From assembly GCA_036821645.1 (NCBI GenBank), contig DAISJD010000049.1, positions 1 through 19,483 on the forward strand: a DNA stretch of 19,483 nt, written 5' to 3'. How positions within the stretch are numbered: position 1 is the stretch's first letter; every line of letters starts with the position of its first letter. Shown here piece after piece: positions 14,002 through 19,483 of the stretch. Below the pieces are notes generated by a model. The model was not told the origin of the DNA. It saw nothing but the letters and a program-made list of their open reading frames with translations, and did not search any database. The position numbers and the translations under genes are program-made. This DNA is from DAISJD01 sp036821645 (GTDB lineage Bacteria; Pseudomonadota; Alphaproteobacteria; ATCC43930; CGMCC-115725).

Positions 14002-15069
14002 ATGTCGCGCCTAACCGTCAGAATGTTGAGCTATACGGCCGTTGGACTGACCTTTGCGGCTATGACCCTGGTCGATCCGGCAAAAGCCGATCCGGTGATG
14101 ACGCTCGATCAGATTTTAGGGGCCAACAGCGCTTATAACGCGGTTATTTTCGGCAATATCGGGTCTGCCAGTGCGGCTTATACGTCGGATAGCCAAGGAT
14201 CGATCGCGGCTGGCGGGAACGCCTATTTCACCAGCTTCAATGCGAATGCCAATGGGCCGAACGGAAATAACCCAGCCCTGGTCGTGGGCGGCAATCTCAA
14301 TTTCAGCAACGGCCAAGTGAATGGCAACACCTATGTCGGCGGTGTGGCGAACTTCACCGGCGGCACCAATGTCACCGGCACGCTCACGGTCGGCGGATCG
14401 GTGGCCTCTGCCCCGAGCAATCGTCCGACGACGGTGAGCAGCGCGCAATCGCCGGTGAATTTCTCGTCGGTCGCCGCCAGTGCCAAGGCCTATGCGACGG
14501 CCATCAGTCAGCAAGCCTCCCTGGCCCAGATGGCGGGCACGGCTGGAACCGTCACGGGGACGAACAATCTCGTCCTAACGGGGACGCAGGCCGGGATCAA
14601 TTATTTCAATATTACCGCACAACAATTGTCTCAATTGGCAAGCGGCAGCCTTACCATCAAGAATTTGGTAGCGGGTGCAACCGATATTATCAATGTAACT
14701 GGGACGAACATTACGGTCGGGGCGCCGGGTAATTTCGGATTTTTCTATACCGGTATTACCGATAGCCATGTTCTGTTTAATTTTGCCGATGCAACGCAGC
14801 TCAAAATCGCCAATGCCTTCGATGCTTCGATTTTGGCCCCCAATGCGGATGTCAGCTTTACCAACGGCAATTTGACCGGGACCTTGATTGCCAACAACTT
14901 GCTCAGCACGCAATTCCAGAACGGCGAATTCCATTACAGCCCGTTCCAAGGCAGTCTGTCCGGTATTTCGCCTGCCCCGTTGCCCCTGTTGGGGGCCAGT
15001 CCGCTGGCCGGGTTTTTGCTGGCCGGTGCGACGGGTTTGATGGCGCGCCGCCGTCGCACCCGCTCATAA
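14002..15069 (+). CDS. Choice-of-anchor A family exported protein with PEP-CTERM/VPLPA-like sorting tail
   Basis: A 355-residue secreted protein of unknown biochemical role. Residues 1-29 form a signal peptide (basic MSRLTVR, hydrophobic core, AKA cleavage before DPVM). Residues about 32-320 match the choice-of-anchor A pattern: NAVIFGNIG, SDSQGSIAAGGNAYF (62-76), ALVVGGNLNF (92-101) and repeated Gly/Asn/Thr-rich beta segments. The C-terminus has the tripartite sorting form: PAPLPLLG (324-331), a hydrophobic helix (332-347) and RRRRTRS at the end, like PEP-CTERM/VPLPA-CTERM tails processed by an exosortase. GAGGG (13991-13995) is six bases before the ATG. No exosortase or polysaccharide gene is in the window. 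Codon use has more AAT, ATT and ACG than its neighbours, as is usual for such Asn/Thr-rich proteins. It probably belongs to the cell surface or extracellular matrix. Confidence 0.9.
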   Translation: MSRLTVRMLSYTAVGLTFAAMTLVDPAKADPVMTLDQILGANSAYNAVIFGNIGSASAAYTSDSQGSIAAGGNAYFTSFNANANGPNGNNPALVVGGNLNFSNGQVNGNTYVGGVANFTGGTNVTGTLTVGGSVASAPSNRPTTVSSAQSPVNFSSVAASAKAYATAISQQASLAQMAGTAGTVTGTNNLVLTGTQAGINYFNITAQQLSQLASGSLTIKNLVAGATDIINVTGTNITVGAPGNFGFFYTGITDSHVLFNFADATQLKIANAFDASILAPNADVSFTNGNLTGTLIANNLLSTQFQNGEFHYSPFQGSLSGISPAPLPLLGASPLAGFLLAGATGLMARRRRTRS

Positions 15070-15091
15070 GATCGTTCATCGCGACCGGATG

Positions 15092-15138
15092 CGACCGGCC
15101 CGACCCTGGTTCAGGGTTTGGCCGGTCGTTTGCGTTTT
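15092..15138 (+). terminator. Terminator of the choice-of-anchor A gene
   Basis: CGACCGGCC (15092-15100) pairs with GGCCGGTCG (15120-15128), with an inner stem ACCCTG/CAGGGT (15103-15108 with 15112-15117) closing on GTT; TTTGCGTTTT follows. A strong stem with an interrupted U-tract. Confidence 0.82.
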
Positions 15139-15194
15139 GAGAGTCTTGTCTTTTGCGGCGTCGCTTGCAAATTGGAAAGAGTCTCGCAGAACAC

Positions 15195-15260
15195 ATCGCA
15201 AGATGCAATATGCATTTATTAATCAATTTTAACGTTAAAATAAGATTAAAATAAAAAAGA
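15195..15260. other. AT-rich island with two palindromes
   Basis: Within the gene-free 15070-15357 stretch this segment is far richer in A+T than anything near it. It contains ATGCA-ATA-TGCAT (15203-15215, approximate) and the perfect 14-bp palindrome TTTTAACGTTAAAA (15227-15240), then a run of A/T to about 15258. It lies between the terminator of the surface-protein gene and the end of the minus-strand membrane protein gene, so it is in the 3' region of both. The remainder, 15262-15357, shows nothing recognisable. Confidence 0.6.
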
Positions 15261-15357
15261 GTAAGGTCGGCCGCAAGGTCCGCTATCGATGCCCGGACCG
15301 TCATCGCTGGGCGCGTGATCCGGTTGCGGGCACCCCTGTGTCCTGGCGTTGGCCGCG

Positions 15358-15777
15358 TTATGCGTGGGGCCGTGTGCGATCGGCCAAGCCCATGGCAAGG
15401 CCGCCCAGAAATGGTCCCAAGGCACTGACCCCACCGGATGCCAGAGTTTCCATCACGGGCAGGGACGACCAGCCGACCAGTTTTAGATATTCGGCAAACC
15501 CGAGGGCGGCCATCATGGCCCCGGTCAAGAGACCGTTGGCAAGGCGCCCCCGTGCGGGGTCAAGCCCCCGATAGAGCACGACCCCAGCGATCGCTGCGCC
15601 GAGAAAGCCGAGGGCAAGCCACATGAGGGTGGCGGGATCCCCCTCGGCGCGTACGGCGGGGCCAAACCCTGCGCGTAAATATGGGGTGATGACGAGACCG
15701 GCCGTCACGCCGCAAACCATGAAACTGACAAAAAAATTGACGAAGCCAAGCCAAAGAAGCCGCATGATCGAGTCCAT
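15358..15777 (-). CDS. Small four-helix membrane protein, unknown function
   Basis: A 139-residue integral membrane protein with four predicted hydrophobic helices (about 7-30, 51-69, 80-103 and 113-132) joined by short loops, and a short basic C-terminus RTRPHA. I do not recognise the family. The ATG at 15777 is followed by another in frame at 15765 (MRLLWLGF), which would place the first helix at the very N-terminus; neither has a strong ribosome binding site. It begins 24 bases after the LysE-type exporter on the same strand, so the two are probably one operon and it may be an accessory to export. Hydrophobic periodicity and position support a real gene. Confidence 0.7.
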   Translation of the reverse strand: MDSIMRLLWLGFVNFFVSFMVCGVTAGLVITPYLRAGFGPAVRAEGDPATLMWLALGFLGAAIAGVVLYRGLDPARGRLANGLLTGAMMAALGFAEYLKLVGWSSLPVMETLASGGVSALGPFLGGLAMGLADRTRPHA

Positions 15778-15801
15778 ATTATGCGAGAAACCCGACTATA
15801 T

Positions 15802-16434
15802 TCACGGTTTGGCGGTAAAGGCAAGGCGCAGCCCGATGAGCAGGAACACCCCGCCGATCGCCTGTTCGATCCGGTGGCCGAGGGCCGCACCGATCCCCCC
15901 GCGACGCGTGAGGCGGGCGGCACAGGCGGCGACTGAAAGGTTCCAGAGCGTACTGTTGATATTGAAAATCAGGCCGAGGATGAGCAGCCCCAGGACCGGG
16001 TTCTGGCACGAGGGGGCGATAAATTGCGGCAGAAACGCCAGAAAGAACAGGGCTACTTTGGGATTGAGGGCATTGGTGAAAAACCCTTGCCGGAAAATCA
16101 CCGACAGGGCCTGACGATCGGTTTTGACCGTATGCGGTTTTTCACCCTGGGGACGGGTGAGCAGGCGCCAGCCGGTATAGAGGAGATAGGCTGCCCCCCC
16201 GAGCTTGACGATGGAAAAGGCGAGGGCAGATGTGGCGATCAGTGCCGACAAGCCCACGGTCGAGGCCAGGATATGGACAAACGTGCCCGCCCCGATGCCA
16301 AGTGCCGCCGCCGCCCCCCCAGGCCAACCGCGTTGCAGACTGCGCGCGACGATATAGGCGGTGTCGGGGCCGGGTGTCAGGTTGAGCAGCAGGCCCGAGA
16401 CGATGAAAAGCCAAAGATCCTGAATATCGGCCAT
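15802..16434 (-). CDS. LysE/RhtB-family amino-acid exporter
   Basis: A 210-residue inner-membrane exporter with about six hydrophobic helices. The family fingerprint is clear: LLNLTPGPDTAYIVARSLQRG (16-36), GIGAGTFVHILASTVGL (46-62), KLGGAAYLLYTGWRLL (77-92) and FFTNALNPKVALFFLAFLPQF (118-138). RhtB-type members export neutral amino acids, homoserine, threonine or leucine; the substrate here cannot be told. The ATG at 16434 has GAGGG about four bases ahead; the frame is open to 16461 with no family match. It is followed by a small membrane protein in the same operon. A perfect FNR box lies 40-53 bases upstream of its start but seems better placed for the divergent gene. Confidence 0.93.
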   Translation of the reverse strand: MADIQDLWLFIVSGLLLNLTPGPDTAYIVARSLQRGWPGGAAAALGIGAGTFVHILASTVGLSALIATSALAFSIVKLGGAAYLLYTGWRLLTRPQGEKPHTVKTDRQALSVIFRQGFFTNALNPKVALFFLAFLPQFIAPSCQNPVLGLLILGLIFNINSTLWNLSVAACAARLTRRGGIGAALGHRIEQAIGGVFLLIGLRLAFTAKP

Positions 16435-16473
16435 TGTTCCCTCGCCATGACGGTAGAGCAAAAAAGGTGATTA

Positions 16474-16487
16474 TTGATCTCGATCAA
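16474..16487. promoter_or_regulatory. Perfect FNR/FixK-type box
   Basis: TTGATCTCGATCAA is an exact match to the FNR/FixK/CRP-FNR-family consensus TTGAT-N4-ATCAA. Its centre (16480.5) would be at -41.5 of a start near 16522; CAGATT (16510-16515) is at the right place for a weak -10 element. That is the classic class II activator position for the plus-strand gene at 16555. For divergent lysE the same spacing would leave only about five bases of leader, too short for its ribosome binding site. Confidence 0.65.
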
Positions 16488-16554
16488 TGCGCCTTTGTCG
16501 GCTTTCGATCAGATTTCCCCGATCAATCATACGTCCGAATGTAAGGGGCAGCCG

Positions 16555-16800
16555 ATGGACGGGTCGCACGGGTCTTGGATGGATCAAGGATCGACGATGG
16601 TGTCGGATACGGTGATGCCAACACCTATGGTGGGGCCGTTTGCGCTTTATCAGGCCCAGACGGTGGATTGGCTCGCCGAATGGCGCAGGCTACAGGATGC
16701 CGCCTACGCCTGTTATTGGCAATCGCTCGATCAATGGGGCGATCTCTGGCGGCAAACGCGCGGGGTCAATCCCTTCTTCTACCGGATGGGCGATCGGTAA
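16555..16800 (+). CDS. Small aromatic-rich protein of unknown function, possibly phasin-like
   Basis: An 81-residue protein. The first 25 residues are rich in Met, Ser, Thr and Pro and look unstructured; residues 26-70 look like one long amphipathic helix with many aromatics (FALYQAQTVDWLAEWRRLQD, YACYWQSLDQWGDLWRQ), ending in NPFFYRMGDR. I do not recognise the family. Short helices of this kind with regularly spaced Trp are seen in some phasins that coat polyhydroxyalkanoate granules, but that is only a resemblance. AAGGGG (16543-16548) six bases before the ATG fixes the start; the frame is open further upstream, but through the FNR box. That box suggests control by oxygen or redox state. 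It is convergent with aroC, with 40 bases between. Confidence 0.72.
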   Translation: MDGSHGSWMDQGSTMVSDTVMPTPMVGPFALYQAQTVDWLAEWRRLQDAAYACYWQSLDQWGDLWRQTRGVNPFFYRMGDR

Positions 16801-16840
16801 AAACTGGACCGGCATTCGGCCCCGATCATCCACCCCGCTA

Positions 16841-17923
16841 TCACCCACATTGCGCACGATGCTGGAGGACGTGATCGGCTAGGACGCAAGCGGCCATTGC
16901 CTCGCCCACGGGAACGGCGCGGATGCCGACGCACGGGTCGTGACGGCCCTTGGTGCGGACCAGGGCATCGGCCCCTGCGACCGTTACGGTCCGGCGTTCG
17001 GTCAGGATGGAACTGGTCGGTTTGACGGCGAAGCGTACGATGATATCTTGTCCCGTCGAAATCCCGCCTAGAATCCCGCCCGCATGATTGGACAGGAACG
17101 TCACACCATCCGGTCCCATGCGCATCTCGTCGGCATTTTCTTCGCCCTGCAGGGCCGCGGCGGCGAACCCATCGCCGATTTCGACGGCCTTTACCGCATT
17201 GATCGACATCATGGCCGCGGCCAGATCTGCGTCGAGTTTGCGGTAGAGGGGGTTGCCAAGGCCAGCCGGCACGCCGCTCACCACCAATTCGATGATGGCA
17301 CCGATGGACGAGCCCGCCTTGCGGATGGCGTCGAGATCCTGTTCCCAGGCTGCCGCGATCACGGGGTCGGGGCACCAGAAAGGATTGGTCTCGACCGCAT
17401 CCCAATCCCAACGCGTGCGGTCGATGGCACGCGCGCCCATTTGGATGAGGGCCCCCCGGATCCGCACGTCAGGGCCCAAAAGTTGGGCGAGGATGCGGCG
17501 CGCAACGCCGCCTGCGGCCACCCGACAGGCGGTTTCGCGGGCGGATGACCGTCCGCCGCCGCGATAGTCGCGGATGCCGTATTTCGTCCAATAGGTATAG
17601 TCGGCATGGCCCGGACGAAACCGATCCATGACCTCGCCGTAATCTTTGGATCGTTGATCTTCGTTGGCGATTTCAAGGGCGATCGGCGTGCCCGTGGTAC
17701 GCCCCTCGAACACGCCGGAGAGGATCCGCACGCGATCCGGTTCTTGTCGTTGCGTGGTGAAACGCGACTGACCCGGTTTGCGTCGGTCGAGCCAGACTTG
17801 CAGATCGGATTCGGCAAGGGCGATGCGCGGCGGCACCCCATCCACCACGCAGCCGATGGCCGGGCCGTGGCTTTCGCCCCAGGTCGTGACTGAAAACAGA
17901 TGCCCGAAGCGATTGCCCGCCAT
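16841..17923 (-). CDS. aroC: Chorismate synthase
   Basis: Last step of the shikimate pathway: converts EPSP to chorismate with reduced FMN. The 360-residue protein carries the three family signatures: WGESHGPAIGCVVDG (15-29), GGGRSSARETACRVAAG (122-138) with the Arg residues that hold EPSP, and the C-terminal GRHDPCVGIRAVPVGEAMA near residues 329-347. The His pair used in catalysis is present (His19 in GESHG, and the RPGHAD His at about 106). Length is normal for the family. The ATG is five bases after the fabI stop on the same strand, so the two are one transcript. Confidence 0.97.
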   Translation of the reverse strand: MAGNRFGHLFSVTTWGESHGPAIGCVVDGVPPRIALAESDLQVWLDRRKPGQSRFTTQRQEPDRVRILSGVFEGRTTGTPIALEIANEDQRSKDYGEVMDRFRPGHADYTYWTKYGIRDYRGGGRSSARETACRVAAGGVARRILAQLLGPDVRIRGALIQMGARAIDRTRWDWDAVETNPFWCPDPVIAAAWEQDLDAIRKAGSSIGAIIELVVSGVPAGLGNPLYRKLDADLAAAMMSINAVKAVEIGDGFAAAALQGEENADEMRMGPDGVTFLSNHAGGILGGISTGQDIIVRFAVKPTSSILTERRTVTVAGADALVRTKGRHDPCVGIRAVPVGEAMAACVLADHVLQHRAQCG

Positions 17924-17928
17924 GGTGG

Positions 17929-18741
17929 TCAGACGACCGAGATATCGGGGGCGTCGACCGCCTTCATACCGACCACATGGTAACCGCTATCCACATGATG
18001 GACCTCGCCCGTCACCCCGGAAGACAGCGCGCTCAAAAGATAGAGGCCCGCACCGCCGACATCGTCCAAGGTGGTATTGCGGCGCAACGGTGCGTTATAT
18101 TGGTTCCATTTTAGAATATAGCGGAAATCGCTGATCCCCGATGCGGCCAGGGTTTTGACCGGTCCGGCGGAAAGGGCATTGACCCGAATGCCTTGAGCGC
18201 CGAGATCGACGGCGAGATAGCGCACGCTCGCCTCGAGGGCGGCCTTGGCAACGCCCATGACGTTGTAGTTCGGCATGACCCGTTCCGCCCCGTAATAGGT
18301 CAATGTCACGAGGCTGCCGCCGTCGGTCATGAGCGGGCTTGCAAAATGGGCGACTTCGGTGAAAGAAAAACAGGAAACGTCGAGCGTATTCAGGAAATTG
18401 GTCCGGGTCGTGTCCGCATACCGGCCTTGCAACTCGCTCTTGTCGGAAAATCCGATTGCGTGCAGCACGAAATCGATTTTACCCCACCGTTCGGCGATTT
18501 TCTCGAAAACGGCCTGAATCGCCCCCGGTTGGGTGACGTCGCATTCGAGGATGAAGTCGCTGCCGACGCTTTCGGCCAAGGGGAAAATGCGCTTGGCCAA
18601 TGCCTCGCCCTGATAGGTGAAGGCAAGTTCGGCCCCTTGGGCATGGGCCGCTTTCGCAATGGCCCAGGCGAGAGACATGTGGTTTGCAACACCCATGATG
18701 AGGCCTTTTTTACCGGCCATAAGGGTACCCGTGTTCGCCAT
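17929..18741 (-). CDS. fabI: Enoyl-[acyl-carrier-protein] reductase (NADH)
   Basis: Final reduction of each fatty-acid elongation cycle, and the target of triclosan. A 270-residue short-chain dehydrogenase-fold protein with KKGLIMGVANHMSLAWAIAKA (11-31) for NADH, ECDVTQPGAI (66-75), and the active-site set Tyr149/150, Tyr159 and Lys166 in TYYGAERVMPNYNVMGVAKA, with the FabI-type Y-x6-K spacing. AGPVKTLAASGI follows, as in FabI. The ATG at 18741 is chosen because the protein then starts just before the dinucleotide fold; GAGGAG lies ten bases ahead. The frame open to 18879 is leader. A long inverted repeat sits in that leader. It is followed by aroC and preceded, after 193 bases, by a DnaJ-type gene. 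Confidence 0.97.
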   Translation of the reverse strand: MANTGTLMAGKKGLIMGVANHMSLAWAIAKAAHAQGAELAFTYQGEALAKRIFPLAESVGSDFILECDVTQPGAIQAVFEKIAERWGKIDFVLHAIGFSDKSELQGRYADTTRTNFLNTLDVSCFSFTEVAHFASPLMTDGGSLVTLTYYGAERVMPNYNVMGVAKAALEASVRYLAVDLGAQGIRVNALSAGPVKTLAASGISDFRYILKWNQYNAPLRRNTTLDDVGGAGLYLLSALSSGVTGEVHHVDSGYHVVGMKAVDAPDISVV

Positions 18742-18800
18742 GGAATGGCCGCTCCTCGAAATCGCAACAATATCCGGCGGGCGGTTGGATTCCGCCTGAC

Positions 18801-18890
18801 GACCGGACGAATTGCGCGGGATGCTACACGAAATCAACCGGGCCCGAAAGACCATCTCAGGGCAAGGCACCCTGTGCATTTCGTCCGGTC
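18801..18890. repeat. 11-bp perfect inverted repeat in the dnaJ-fabI gap
   Basis: GACCGGACGAA (18801-18811) and TTCGTCCGGTC (18880-18890) are exact inverted copies 68 bases apart. Between them, on the minus strand, is a possible -10 TAGCAT with a weak -35 17 bases upstream. It could be two halves of a looped operator, or the base of a large leader hairpin. Confidence 0.5.
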
Positions 18891-18934
18891 TTCGGGTCTT
18901 TGGGCGACAAGGCCGTTCGGCGGCGGTTGGGTGG

Positions 18935-19483
18935 TTACGGGCGGACGGAATAGCTGTTTTTCTTGGCCCATTGTTCGATCATCTGGGTGAACCCCGTATC
19001 CTTCGCCGACGGCAGGACGGTTTTCAACGTCACATATTGGTCGCCGACCGGCGACAGCCCGCCGGCGGTCAGGCCCTTGCCACGCAAGCGCAAGACCGTA
19101 TCCGTATTGGACCCTTTCGGGATTTTGATCTGAACCGGGCCATGGACGGTCGGGACTTGAACACTGGCCCCCATGACGGCCTCGATGATGGAAACCGGCA
19201 AGGTCATGTGGATATCAAGCTCGCGCCGGGTAAAGACCGGGTGGGGTTCGACAGTGATTTCGACGAAGACATCGCCGTTGGGACCGCCATTCTGTCCATC
19301 CCCCCCTTGCCCTTTAAGGCGCAGGGACTGACCGTCCTGGGTCAGGGGAGGGATCTGCATATCGAGGGTGCGGTCTTCGCTGATCGCAAGTCTTTTGCGG
19401 GCGCCCAAGGCCGCTTCGACGAAAGGAATGCGTACGGATTGATAAATATCGGCCCCACGCCGTCTCTGGCCCCCGCCCCCGGC
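18935..19483 (-). CDS. DnaJ-family co-chaperone, C-terminal part (partial)
   Basis: The 3' portion of a gene that continues past the right edge; about 182 residues are visible, with the stop at 18935. It contains the DnaJ C-terminal substrate-binding region: RGADIYQSVRIPFVEAALGARKRLAI, then LRLKGQGGDGQNGGPNGDVFVEITVEPHPVFTRRELDIHMTLPVSIIEAVMGA and VHGPVQIKIPKGSNTDTVLRLRGKGL. No CxxCxGxG zinc-finger repeats occur between the two beta domains as visible, so it is a type II (CbpA-like) DnaJ rather than the classic zinc-containing one. The J domain and Gly/Phe region must lie outside; the Gly-rich AGGGGQRRRG at the edge is probably the end of that linker. It works with DnaK in protein folding. 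It precedes fabI and aroC on the same strand. Confidence 0.9.
   Translation of the reverse strand, partial: AGGGGQRRRGADIYQSVRIPFVEAALGARKRLAISEDRTLDMQIPPLTQDGQSLRLKGQGGDGQNGGPNGDVFVEITVEPHPVFTRRELDIHMTLPVSIIEAVMGASVQVPTVHGPVQIKIPKGSNTDTVLRLRGKGLTAGGLSPVGDQYVTLKTVLPSAKDTGFTQMIEQWAKKNSYSVRP

Noticed and set aside
13796..14014. A 72-codon frame running from the rpsU terminator into the start of the surface protein gene
   Set aside because: It begins inside the terminator stem, runs through the sigma-54 promoter and has no ribosome binding site.
16474..16554. Upstream extension of the 81-aa protein to 108 residues
   Set aside because: The extension would start with TTG inside the FNR box, without a ribosome binding site, whereas AAGGGG is correctly placed for the ATG at 16555.
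1..19483. CRISPR arrays, insertion sequences, tRNA and rRNA genes
   Set aside because: No regularly spaced direct repeats, transposase frames with terminal inverted repeats, or stable RNA genes could be seen on either strand.

Overview
The window looks like ordinary chromosome from a GC-rich alphaproteobacterium, most likely of the Rhodospirillales. The reasons are: single-copy housekeeping genes with alphaproteobacterial character (5-aminolevulinate synthase of the C4 haem route, flavin-dependent ThyX, a COQ9-family protein, a CHCC zinc-finger protein related to mitochondrial NDUFS6), a fabI-aroC pair next to a DnaJ-type gene, and an exported protein with a PEP-CTERM/VPLPA-like sorting tail. 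No rRNA, tRNA, CRISPR array, insertion sequence or phage gene is visible.

Layout. Positions 1-1166 (minus) hold an ABC-2-type ATPase followed one base later by a 53-residue lipoprotein. Positions 1338-4395 (plus) hold a CHCC zinc-finger protein overlapping polA. Between polA and the convergent thyX (4396-4824) is a gap that appears to contain its own transcription unit: a promoter-like element, a 15-nt perfect complement of the alphaproteobacterial 16S rRNA 3' end, a 25-codon ORF, a chain of hairpins and a strong intrinsic terminator. thyX (minus) and pyrE (plus) diverge. They are followed by a class III aminotransferase and hemA (plus), which ends in a clear terminator. An HxlR regulator (minus) is divergent from a medium-chain dehydrogenase (plus), with tandem repeats between them. 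Peptide deformylase, a COQ9-family protein and a lipoprotein esterase form a minus-strand operon with overlapping genes, divergent from rpsU. A PEP-CTERM-like choice-of-anchor A protein (plus) sits alone behind a good sigma-54 promoter match. Then come a LysE/RhtB exporter with a small four-helix membrane protein (minus), a short aromatic-rich protein behind a perfect FNR/FixK box (plus), and aroC, fabI and the 3' part of a DnaJ-family gene (minus), which runs off the right edge.

Most genes are core metabolism: DNA replication and repair, pyrimidine and dTMP synthesis, haem, ubiquinone, aromatic amino acids, fatty acids, and N-terminal processing of new proteins. The most interesting material is regulatory and intergenic: the polA-thyX structured RNA candidate, the sigma-54 promoter of the surface protein, and the FNR box of the small unknown protein. 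All calls come from reading the sequence; no database or folding program was used.
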